A DNA stretch of 42,521 nucleotides from CAVQAH01 sp963784195 (GTDB lineage: Bacteria; Acidobacteriota; Vicinamibacteria; Vicinamibacterales; 2-12-FULL-66-21): positions 1 through 42,521 of the forward strand of contig CAWARA010000037.1 of NCBI GenBank assembly GCA_963784195.1. The letters are read 5' to 3'. The first letter of the stretch is position 1. Every line of letters begins with the position of its first letter. The translations under genes were made by a program, and so were the position numbers. Below the pieces are notes generated by a model, which worked only from the letters and a program-made list of their open reading frames with translations, did no database searches and was not told the origin of the DNA. This document shows positions 7,982 through 15,454 of the stretch, piece by piece.

Positions 7982-8891
7982 TCAGCGCGATCTTTCCGAC
8001 GAACCCACGCGTCGAAGGACGCTGCCCCGCACGGCCCACGCACGAGCCGTAAGCACGATCGGGCGATCAGGGCCGTCGCCGAGTAGCCGCCAGCGCAAGC
8101 GGAGTCGGAGCTGGTCCCGCTCGCCTGCGGAGAGCGATGCGACGTACTCGCCGGCCGGACCCTGCTTTTCCAGGAACGGCGACCAGTAGTCATCAAACGA
8201 TCCGAACCGCGTCTGGATCGTGAGCGGCTCTTCCACCACGTCCTGCAGCCCGTGTTCGCGCCAGAGCGCGCCAAGTTCTCCCCGCGAGAGAGCGGCATGT
8301 GCCGCTCGTCCCGCGCATCCATGGCAGGACTGAGCGCAATCGCTTCGTCCCAAAACACACGCAACATCTCCATCCCCTGTCCGTAATCCCACACGGCTGC
8401 CGCCACGTACCGCCGGGTCGCGTCACCCGAATCATCTCGTCCAACGCTTTCGCCCGATCCGGGATGAAGTTGAGCACCAGAAGTGAGAGCGTGCGATCGA
8501 AGCTTCCGTTGGCGAACGGAAGCTGCCGGGCATCGCCCACCTCGAACCGGATCAGATTCGCTGGATGACGCGCCCGGGCGAATGCAACATACGGCGCCGC
8601 GGGATCGATCCCGGTGATCCGGCTGGACGGGGCAACCGCGGCGACAGCCGCGGTCAGCGCGCCCGTCCCCGATCCGACGTCCAGTACCACGTTGCCGTCG
8701 CGAACCCCGGCGAATGTCACCAGGGGCGGCGCGAGCTCACGACTCCATCTGCCCATGAACCGCTCGTACGCGTCGCCGGCCGAAAACATTCCGTCCTGCG
8801 CGCCCGATCCATTGCCGAAGACGATCACCAGCATGAGTGTGATGACGGAGAGGATGCGCTGGAACCCAACGATGTCGCTGCGAATGAACAT
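7982..8891 (-). pseudogene. SAM-dependent methyltransferase, copy A, broken by two 1-bp deletions
   Basis: This is the counterpart of the intact methyltransferase at 11043-11942. The N-terminal frame (start 8891) encodes a signal peptide and motif I (LDVGSGTG) and stays open to about residue 160 (RVTRPGGT). There it loses one base relative to copy B near 8407, and a second base is missing near 8283. The three pieces lie in three frames; together they recover the whole protein, including FDDYWSPFLEKQGP and RAWAVRG. As written, a ribosome would terminate at 8193 after a scrambled tail. Its start lies 12 bp after the haloperoxidase stop with a conserved GAGGTGA ribosome site, so it was once the second gene of that operon. 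Confidence 0.75.
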
Positions 8892-8903
8892 CTGAGATTC
8901 ACC

Positions 8904-10229
8904 TCAGTCGAGTGGCTGGAAGAAGTTCCTCACCACGAACCGGGCGACCTTCCGGCCTATCCTCAATCCATCCTCTTGCGAATAGCGGAAGTGGAAGCCT
9001 GCCCACACTCGAGCATTGTTGACCTCCGCGACCACCTCTCTGAATCTGTTGTAGTAGCGCGTTTCACCGGTCACGAGGCTGTCGACCGAGAAGCGGAGGC
9101 GGCCTGGGCCGAAGAAGCTCTCGAGCGCTTCGGCGATGGCCGTGGTGTGACATGCATGCGCTGACGGATACTCCGGATGATTCGGCGTCGTCAACAAGGG
9201 CTCCCACGTCTCGTCCTTCACCGTGTGACGGTTGTCATCCGTGTCTGCGCGATGGATCGCATGAAGGGGGCGCCAGGACAGGTAGTAATACTTGGCGTCA
9301 AAGCAACCAATCATGGCGTCGCCTCCGGCCACGTGAGTCATGGCCAGCATCCGTGCCGTCTCGATCGCGGTCAGGCCGCGGGCATCGGCGAGCCGCAGCA
9401 GGTTGCGGTTCCATTGAGGAATGTCATGGTCGGTCCAGAACTTCGCCACAGCGGCCTGCTCCTCGCTCCGCATTCTGCTGTTTTTACGCCCGAGGTACTT
9501 CACCTCGTTGAAGTCTTGCGTGTATTCCCCGCTATGTAATGCAGGGCGTCCGTTTGGGCGGAATTGTGAGGCGTACACAAGGGCCAGCGGCTGCACGTCC
9601 GGCAGCTGTGTTCCAAGCGGCGGCGTCGTTGCGGTCGGTTCATAGACTCCCGGATCAGGTCGTGGCTGCTCGTAGGGCACGACACTATCGAGCCCGTCGT
9701 TCGCTCGGAGCAGGAGCATCCCAACCCCAACTTCTTCACCAACCAGGATGCCATTGGTCTTTGCCTCCCCGTCCGATACCCCCTTCAGATAGGCGTCGTA
9801 GAGATCATCCAGGCTGGCTTGCTGATCATGGAAACGTCCCACGAGCACGCGGTGCGCGGCGGTGGCGACGGCGGCTTCTACCGACGTGTTCGGCGGCGGT
9901 ACGGTCGGGGTTATCGCGTATGGCCGATAGCCGCCCTCGATGGCCACGACCACGTCGTAGATCGTCGCGTGGACGATGCCCATGTAAACGGCGGCCTCGC
10001 CGGGAAACCTCTTCCCCACGGCGACGATGGTGTTCTGGGCGATCAGGCTCCAGTCTGCAACAGCACGTGCCTGACTCGACGTTTCGGCGTCCTGAGTTCG
10101 GCTCGAATCCAGCACGCCAAGTGCGGCGGGCTGAGCCGGGCCCGTAGCGGATGTCTTCGCTCCGAATGCTCCAGCGACGCCGAGCCCGACCACCAACACG
10201 GCCGCAAGCCTTCCAAATCCGCGTCTCAT
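8904..10229 (-). CDS. Exported PAP2-fold vanadium-dependent haloperoxidase-like protein, copy A (intact)
   Basis: The 441-residue protein starts with a signal peptide (about 24 residues). All three PAP2/vanadium-haloperoxidase motifs are visible: KX6RP with Lys313 and Arg320, PSAH at 355-358 (PSGH in classical members), and a variant third motif ARX5H with Arg407 and the vanadate/phosphate-attacking His413. The fold serves both vanadium haloperoxidases (H2O2 plus halide to hypohalous acid) and phosphatases; motifs alone do not decide between them. The ATG at 10229 follows GGAGG at the usual distance; an upstream ATG at 10241 is rejected because that ribosome site would lie inside it. It is first in the operon with methyltransferase A and divergent from HxlR-A. 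Confidence 0.85.
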   Translation of the reverse strand: MRRGFGRLAAVLVVGLGVAGAFGAKTSATGPAQPAALGVLDSSRTQDAETSSQARAVADWSLIAQNTIVAVGKRFPGEAAVYMGIVHATIYDVVVAIEGGYRPYAITPTVPPPNTSVEAAVATAAHRVLVGRFHDQQASLDDLYDAYLKGVSDGEAKTNGILVGEEVGVGMLLLRANDGLDSVVPYEQPRPDPGVYEPTATTPPLGTQLPDVQPLALVYASQFRPNGRPALHSGEYTQDFNEVKYLGRKNSRMRSEEQAAVAKFWTDHDIPQWNRNLLRLADARGLTAIETARMLAMTHVAGGDAMIGCFDAKYYYLSWRPLHAIHRADTDDNRHTVKDETWEPLLTTPNHPEYPSAHACHTTAIAEALESFFGPGRLRFSVDSLVTGETRYYNRFREVVAEVNNARVWAGFHFRYSQEDGLRIGRKVARFVVRNFFQPLD

Positions 10230-10359
10230 CGTCACCTCCATTGAGTTTCCATAACCTGAACGGTACGCGGATCAAAAATCCGCGGGAAGTGCAACGAGCG
10301 GACTGAATCGGTTCAATTTTTGGACTGGCACGGGCGAATCGGGCGTGCCAGCATGCGGC
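10230..10359. promoter_or_regulatory. Divergent promoter region of cassette copy A with candidate operator
   Basis: The 130-bp gap between haloperoxidase and HxlR-A contains TGAA-TCGG-TTCA (10304-10315), an inverted repeat conserved in copy B. Near the haloperoxidase start there is also a perfect stem, CGCGGAT-CAAAA-ATCCGCG (10266-10284), that copy B lacks. The conserved symmetric site is the likeliest HxlR binding site. Confidence 0.45.
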
Positions 10360-11238
10360 ATGCAGAAGTACAAGCAATACTGCCCTGTCGCGCGGGCGTC
10401 GGAGATTCTCGCGGATCGATGGACGCCGCTCATCGTGCGCGAGCTCATTCTCGGCAGCCATCGCTTCAACGAGATCGAGCGAGGGCTGCCCGGAATCTCG
10501 CGCTCGCTCCTGGCGTCGCGCCTCCGCGACCTGGAAGACGCGGGAGTCATCGAGCGCTTACCCGGTGCGCAACCGAAGGCCATGGCGTATCACCTTTCGG
10601 AGGCTGGAAAAGATCTCAAGACGGTCATCGAGACGCTTGGCGCCTGGGGCGTCCGCTGGGCCTTCGGCGAGCCGAGGCCGGAAGAGTTGGACGCGGGGTT
10701 ATTGATCTGGAGGATTCACCAGCGGATCAATCGCGAGCTCTTGCCGGAACGCCGCACGGTCGTGGAGTTCGACTTCACCGGTCCACGCGGACGACGAGTG
10801 TGGTTGCTCCTCGAGCCACGGGAGGTCTCGGTCTGTGTGACGTTCCCTGGGTTCGATCCCGATCTCATCGTTCGTGCGGATCTGGCGTTTTTCTATCGTG
10901 TCTGGTTGGGACACATCGAGTACGACGCCGCCATTCGCTGTCGTTCGGTGGTTGTGGAAGGACTGCCTGCTCTTGCGAAGCAACTTCCGCGGTGGTTCAT
11001 GTGGAGCCCGATGGCGCGCTTCGTTCGGGAACGCGAGCCGCGTCATTTGAGACCGCCTTTGGGACGCGCGCTGCCCCGCACGGCCCACGCACGAGCAGCA
11101 AGCACGATCGGGCGATCAGGGCCGTCGCCGAGTAGCCGCCTGCGCAATCGGAGTCGAAGCTGGTCCCGCTCGCCTGCGGGCAGCGAAGCGACGTACTCGC
11201 CGGCCGGACCCTGCTTTTCCAGGAACGGCGACCAGTAG
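10360..11238 (+). CDS. HxlR-family regulator with C-terminal ligand-binding-like domain, copy A, with junction-derived tail
   Basis: Residues 1-226 are identical to copy B. They comprise the winged helix (CPVARASEILADRWTPLIVREL, FNEIERGLPGISRSLLASRL, KAMAYHLSEAG) and a C-terminal domain from about residue 110 that resembles the SCP2-like effector domain of long HxlR proteins. After ACGCGAG at 11037 the frame crosses the duplication joint and runs about 67 codons antisense through the start of copy B before stopping at 11238. The last part is therefore accidental sequence. The ATG at 10360 gives the usual family N-terminus (MQKYKQYCP); a GTG at 10345 would add five residues. Confidence 0.82.
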   Translation: MQKYKQYCPVARASEILADRWTPLIVRELILGSHRFNEIERGLPGISRSLLASRLRDLEDAGVIERLPGAQPKAMAYHLSEAGKDLKTVIETLGAWGVRWAFGEPRPEELDAGLLIWRIHQRINRELLPERRTVVEFDFTGPRGRRVWLLLEPREVSVCVTFPGFDPDLIVRADLAFFYRVWLGHIEYDAAIRCRSVVVEGLPALAKQLPRWFMWSPMARFVREREPRHLRPPLGRALPRTAHARAASTIGRSGPSPSSRLRNRSRSWSRSPAGSEATYSPAGPCFSRNGDQ

Positions 11239-11942
11239 TCATCAAACGATACGAACCGCGTCTGGATCGTGAGCGTCTCTTCCACCACGTCCTGCAGCGA
11301 GTGTGCGCGCCAGAGCGCGGCAAGTTCTCCCTTGCGAGAGAGCGGCATGTGCCGCTCGTCCCGCGCATCCATGGCAGGACTGAGCGCAATCGCTTCGTCC
11401 CAGAACACGCGCAACATCTCCATACCCTGTCCGTAATCCCACACGGCTGCCGCCACGGTGCCGCCGGGTCGCGTCACCCGAATCATCTCGTCCAGCGCTT
11501 TCGCCGGATCCGGGATGAAGTTGAGCACCAGAAGGGAGAGCGTGCGATCGAAGCTTCCATTGGCGAACTGAAGCTGCCGGGCATCGCCCACTTCGAACCG
11601 GACCAGATCCGCCGGATGACGCGCCCGGGCGAAGGCAACATACGGCGCCGCGGGATCGATCCCGCTGATCCGACTGGACGGGGCAACCGCGGCGACAGCC
11701 GCGGTCAGTGCGCCCGTTCCCGATCCGACGTCCAGTACCGCGTTGCCGTCGCGAACCCCGGCGAATGTCACCAGGAGCGGCGCGAGCTCGCGACTCCATC
11801 TGCCCATGAACCGCTCGTACGCGTCGCCGGCCGAAAACATTCCGTCCTGCGCGCCCGATCCAGTGCCGAAGACGATCACCAGCATGAGCGTGATGAAGGC
11901 GAGGGTGCGCTGGAACGCAACGATGTCGCTGCGAATGATCAT
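11043..11942 (-). CDS. Signal-peptide-bearing class I SAM-dependent methyltransferase, copy B (intact)
   Basis: The 299-residue protein has a Rossmann methyltransferase core: motif I LDVGSGTG (residues 70-77), acidic GIDPAAPYVA, GDARQLQFANGSFD, and post-motif RVTRPGGTVAAAVWDY. Residues 1-31 look like a Sec signal peptide (QR, then FITLMLVIVFG, then GSGA before QD), which is unusual for an enzyme that needs SAM. The start is supported by GAGGTGA 7 bp upstream, 12 bp after the haloperoxidase stop, and this layout is the same in copy A. An internal ATG giving MFSAGDAYERF would remove the signal peptide. The methyl acceptor is unknown. Confidence 0.82.
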   Translation of the reverse strand: MIIRSDIVAFQRTLAFITLMLVIVFGTGSGAQDGMFSAGDAYERFMGRWSRELAPLLVTFAGVRDGNAVLDVGSGTGALTAAVAAVAPSSRISGIDPAAPYVAFARARHPADLVRFEVGDARQLQFANGSFDRTLSLLVLNFIPDPAKALDEMIRVTRPGGTVAAAVWDYGQGMEMLRVFWDEAIALSPAMDARDERHMPLSRKGELAALWRAHSLQDVVEETLTIQTRFVSFDDYWSPFLEKQGPAGEYVASLPAGERDQLRLRLRRRLLGDGPDRPIVLAARAWAVRGSARPKGGLK

Positions 11943-11954
11943 CTGAGAATCACC

Positions 11955-13278
11955 TCAGTCGAGCGGCTGAAAGAAGTTCCTGACCACGAACCGGGCGACC
12001 TTCCGGCCTATCCTCGATCCATCCTCTTGCGAATAGCGGAAGTGGAAGCCTGCCCACACCCGGGCATTGTTGACCTCCGCGACCACCTCCTTGAATCTGT
12101 TGTAGTAGCGCGTTTCACCGGTCGCGAGGCTGTCGACCGAGAAGCGGAGGCGGCCTGGGCCGAAGAAGCTCTCGAGCGCTTCGGCGATGGCCGTGGTGTG
12201 ACAGGCATGCGCCGACGGATACTCCGGATGATTCGGCGTCGTCGACAAGGGCTCCCACGTCTCATCCTTCACCGTGTGTCGGTTGTCATCCGTGTCTGCG
12301 CGACGGATCGCATGAAGGGGGCGCCAGGACCGGTAGTAATACTTGGCGTCAAAGCAACCAATCATGGCGTCGCCTCCGGCTACGTGAGTCATGGCCAGCA
12401 TCCGTGCCGTCTCGATCGCGGTCAGGCCGCGGGCATCGGCGAGCCGCAGCAGGTTGCGGTTCCATTGAGGAATGTCATGGTCGGTCCAGAACTTCGCCAC
12501 AGCGGTCTGCTTCTCGCTCCGCACGCTGCTGTTAATACGCCCGACGTACTTCACCTCGTTGAAGTCTTGCGTGTATTCCCCGCTGCGTAGTGCAGGGCGT
12601 CCGTGTGGCCGGAACTGAGAGGCGTACTCCAGGGCCAGCGGCAGCACGTCCGGCAGCTGTGTTCCAAGCGGCGTCGTCGTTGCGGTCGGTTCATAGACTC
12701 CCGGACCAGGTCGCCGCTGCACGTAGGGCACGACAGTATCGAGCCCGTCGTTGGCTCGGAGCAGGAGCATCCCGACCCCAACTTCTTCACCAACCAGGAC
12801 GCCATTGGTTTTAGCCTCGTCGTCCGGTATCCCATTCAGATAGGCGAAGTAGTCATCATCCAGTCTGGTCTTGCTGATCATGGAAACGTCCCACGAGCAC
12901 GCGGTGCGCGGCGGTGGCGACGGCGGCTTCTACCGACGTGTTCGGCGGTACGGTTGGCGTGATCGCGTACGGCCGATAGCCGCCCTTGATGGCCACGACC
13001 GCGTCGTAGATCGTCGCGTGGACGATGCCCATGTAAACCGCGGCCTCTCCGGGAAACCTCCCCCCCACGGCGACGATGGTGTTCTGGGCGATCAGGCTCC
13101 AGTCTGCAACAGCACGTGCCTGACTCGACGTTTCGGCGTCCTGAGTTCGGCTCGAATCCAGCACGCCAAGTGCCGCGGGCTGAGCCGGGCCCGTAGTGGA
13201 CGTCTTCGCGTCGAATGCCGCAGCGACGCACAGCCCGACCATCAACGGGGTCGTAAACCTTCCAAATGCGCGGGTCAT
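11955..13278 (-). pseudogene. PAP2/haloperoxidase-like protein, copy B, broken by a 1-bp insertion
   Basis: From ATG 13278 (ribosome site GGAGG) the frame encodes the signal peptide and the first roughly 135 residues, up to GRFHDQQ. There an extra base at about 12869, compared with copy A, shifts the frame to a stop at 12856. The remaining 300 residues, including KX6RP, EYPSAH and the His of the third motif, are intact in the next frame (11955-12881), which even has an in-frame ATG at 12881. The two copies differ at many amino acids (for example YVQRRPGPG against YEQPRPDPG), so divergence is at protein level. Without a repaired frame no exported full-length enzyme is made. Confidence 0.75.
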
Positions 13279-13407
13279 CGTTGCCTCCAGTGAGTTTCGA
13301 TGACGAGAAAGTAAGCGCAGGAGAAGTCCGCGGGAAGTGCAACGAGCGGACTGAATCGGTTCAATTTTTGGACTGGCACGGGCGAATCGGGCGTGCCAGG
13401 ATGCGGC
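13279..13407. promoter_or_regulatory. Divergent promoter region of cassette copy B with candidate operator
   Basis: The inverted repeat TGAA-TCGG-TTCA recurs here at 13352-13363, with the same spacing to the HxlR start as in copy A. The sequence from 13330 to 13400 is almost unchanged between copies, whereas the part near the haloperoxidase start has diverged. Confidence 0.45.
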
Positions 13408-14142
13408 ATGCAGAAGTACAAGCAATACTGCCCTGTCGCGCGGGCGTCGGAGATTCTCGCGGATCGATGGACGCCGCTCATCGTGCGCGAGCTCATCCTC
13501 GGCAGCCATCGCTTCAACGAGATCGAGCGAGGGCTGCCCGGAATCTCGCGCTCGCTGCTGGCGTCGCGCCTCCGCGACCTGGAAGACGCGGGCGTCATCG
13601 AGCGCCTGCCCGGTGCGCAACCGAAGGCCATGGCGTATCACCTTTCGGAGGCTGGAAAAGATCTCAAGACGGTCATCGAGACGCTTGGCGCCTGGGGCGT
13701 CCGCTGGGCCTTCGGGGAGCCGAGGCCGGAAGAGTTGGACGCGGGGTTATTGATCTGGAGGATTCACCAGCGGATCAATCGCGAGCTCTTGCCGGAACGG
13801 CGTACGGTCGTGGAGTTCGACTTCACCGGTCCACGCGGACGACGAGTGTGGTTGCTCCTCGAGCCACGGGAGGTCTCGGTCTGTGTGACGTTCCCTGGGT
13901 TCGATCCCGATCTCATCGTTCGTGCGGATCTGGCGTTTTTCTATCGTGTCTGGTTGGGACACATCGAGTACGACGCCGCCATTCGCTGTCGTTCGGTGGT
14001 TGTGGAAGGACTTCCTGCTCTTGCGAAGCAACTTCCGCGGTGGTTCATGTGGAGCCCGATGGCGCGTTTCGTTCGAGAACGCGAGCACACGATGGTGCAC
14101 GCCTCGAGCCTTGTCCGCGCGACCGACCGCCGCGCTGTGTGA
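13408..14142 (+). CDS. HxlR-family regulator with C-terminal ligand-binding-like domain, copy B
   Basis: The 244-residue protein matches copy A exactly over residues 1-226. The nucleotide sequences differ by eye at 11 positions in that stretch and all changes are synonymous, which indicates purifying selection on both copies. The last 18 residues (HTMVHAS...) lie beyond the duplication border and may or may not be the ancestral C-terminus. The family senses a small molecule or redox change and controls adjacent genes; here the divergent haloperoxidase operon is the obvious target. It ends convergently with the serine-hydrolase-like gene, 31 bp away. Confidence 0.87.
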   Translation: MQKYKQYCPVARASEILADRWTPLIVRELILGSHRFNEIERGLPGISRSLLASRLRDLEDAGVIERLPGAQPKAMAYHLSEAGKDLKTVIETLGAWGVRWAFGEPRPEELDAGLLIWRIHQRINRELLPERRTVVEFDFTGPRGRRVWLLLEPREVSVCVTFPGFDPDLIVRADLAFFYRVWLGHIEYDAAIRCRSVVVEGLPALAKQLPRWFMWSPMARFVREREHTMVHASSLVRATDRRAV

Positions 14143-14173
14143 CATATTCGTCGCGATCGGCCGTCAGTTCGGG

Positions 14174-15400
14174 TCACTTGCGTGCGGGACTTTTCCCCTG
14201 TTCCGCGAACGCCTGTGCGATGCTCACCGCAACAGAGTACGTGTCCGCGTAAGAGATGTTGGACGTCACGGCCACGGCGATCCCGTGCTTGGGGAACGTC
14301 ATGAAAGACGCCACCATTCCGCCGAGGGACTCTCCGTCGTGGCCGACCAGGCCAGTTTGTTCACCCGCCAGCGCGACGGTCTCGAGGTCCCAGCCAAGAC
14401 CGTAGCCAGTCTCCTCCCCAGAAGGCAGCCGCTGTGACGTCTGGAGCAATTGGACAGTGGCGGGTTGCAGCAGCGCCTTGCCGCTGTCGATCGCCATGGC
14501 GAAGCGCACCAGGTCGGACGGGGTGGACAGGAATACGGAGGATCCCGCGTAGCAGGAATAGTCGATGTCGCGCATCAGGTGCAGCCCGTAGCGGGGATCC
14601 GCCGCGAACCTCGGGAAGTAGAAGGTCGCCCGATTCGGGATCGGCTGCGTTGCGGAGTCGGCCCTCGTGTCGGCCATGCCAAGCGGCTCGAAGATCTGCT
14701 CCCGCATGAACCTCGAGAACGGCTCGTCCGCGGCGGCTTCGACGGCCGCGCTCACCAGGATCCAGCCGTAGGCCGAAAAACGGTACTGGGTCCCCGGCTC
14801 GAACCGCAGCGAACTCTCCGCAAAAGCCTGCAGCCCGTCGCCCGTCCGCTCGCAGTGTGTCGACAGCAGCGGCCCCTCGTCACCGCCGTCGGTCCTGACG
14901 CCGGCCAGATGCCCCATCAAGTGGCGCAGTGTCACGGGCCACTGTTTCTTAGGGAACGCAGGCACATAGGTCTGAATCTCGTCGTCGAGCTTCAGCCGGC
15001 CTCTCTCCAGGAGCAGGCCGGCCGCGGCCGAGGTGAGCGCGGTGGAGGCGGTGCCGATCCTGAACCGCGTTTCTGGCGCGACTCGCTCCCGTTGCTCGAG
15101 ATCCGCCCAGCCAAAGCCTTCCGCCCACACGATGTCGCCACCGACGCCGACCGCCACCGAAAGTCCCGGCAGGTTCTGCTCGATGAGACCCGCACGAACG
15201 ATCTGCCGCCCCCGCTCCGCCGCGTCCGCCCACTTTGGCAACGGGGCCGAATGCGTTACGGATGGCACGTCCTGGGGGTTCGGGTGCAGCGGCGTCGCCG
15301 TGGTGCTCACATACGCCCAAAGCCCCAGAATCGCTGCGATGAGCAGGCCGACGCCCGCGACGATCAGCGCGAGCCATGTCTGGTAGCGACGGCTGGACAC
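14174..15400 (-). CDS. Membrane-anchored serine beta-lactamase-fold protein with substituted catalytic motif
   Basis: The 408-residue protein has one N-terminal transmembrane helix (residues 10-30) and a periplasmic class C beta-lactamase-like domain (FGWADLEQRERV, LMGHLAGVRTDGG, GHDGESLGG). The SxxK active-site motif, normally FRIGSxSK, reads FRIGTAST at residues 113-120, so both the Ser nucleophile and the Lys are replaced. The YxN region reads RFSAYGW, lacking its Tyr. The HxG-type motif (HDG) remains. It may be a binding protein or use a different mechanism. The start is GTG at 15400 with a weak GAAGAA upstream; two palindromes lie just before it. Confidence 0.82.
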   Translation of the reverse strand: MSSRRYQTWLALIVAGVGLLIAAILGLWAYVSTTATPLHPNPQDVPSVTHSAPLPKWADAAERGRQIVRAGLIEQNLPGLSVAVGVGGDIVWAEGFGWADLEQRERVAPETRFRIGTASTALTSAAAGLLLERGRLKLDDEIQTYVPAFPKKQWPVTLRHLMGHLAGVRTDGGDEGPLLSTHCERTGDGLQAFAESSLRFEPGTQYRFSAYGWILVSAAVEAAADEPFSRFMREQIFEPLGMADTRADSATQPIPNRATFYFPRFAADPRYGLHLMRDIDYSCYAGSSVFLSTPSDLVRFAMAIDSGKALLQPATVQLLQTSQRLPSGEETGYGLGWDLETVALAGEQTGLVGHDGESLGGMVASFMTFPKHGIAVAVTSNISYADTYSVAVSIAQAFAEQGKSPARK

Positions 15401-15408
15401 GTTTCTTC

Positions 15409-15439
15409 AGTAAACTTTACTATACAAAGTTATTTGTGT
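15409..15439. promoter_or_regulatory. Palindromes upstream of the beta-lactamase-fold gene
   Basis: AGTAAA-C-TTTACT (15409-15421) is a perfect palindrome 8 bp before the GTG start at 15400. ACAAA-GTTA-TTTGT follows within the next 20 bp. This AT-rich patch sits in the 54-bp gap to the MmgE/PrpD stop. It fits an operator, but no repressor of a matching type is encoded nearby. Confidence 0.45.
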
Positions 15440-15454
15440 AAATCGGGTGGGAGC

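Larger units (their letters stand above)
8021..11037. repeat. Tandem duplication, copy A
   Basis: This 3.0-kb unit holds methyltransferase (broken), haloperoxidase (intact) and the divergent HxlR gene. It aligns to 11070-14085 with a constant offset of 3048-3051 bp. Similarity begins at GCTGCCCCGCACGG (8021) and stops after ACGCGAG (11037). A 32-bp unrelated joint separates the copies. No transposase or obvious target duplication is present at the borders. Confidence 0.92.
11070..14085. repeat. Tandem duplication, copy B
   Basis: This is the second unit of the duplication, with methyltransferase (intact), haloperoxidase (broken) and HxlR in the same order as copy A. Differences are scattered point substitutions plus a few 1- and 3-bp indels, so the event is not recent. 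Similarity ends after GCGAG at 14085. Confidence 0.92.

Noticed and set aside
11301..12590. 429-codon plus-strand open frame across methyltransferase B and haloperoxidase B
   Set aside because: It is antisense to two motif-bearing genes, lacks a ribosome site and has Arg-rich, domain-free sequence. The copy A equivalent is broken.
13266..14252. 328-codon open frame overlapping HxlR-B
   Set aside because: It overlaps the HxlR gene in another frame; only HxlR shows synonymous-only conservation.
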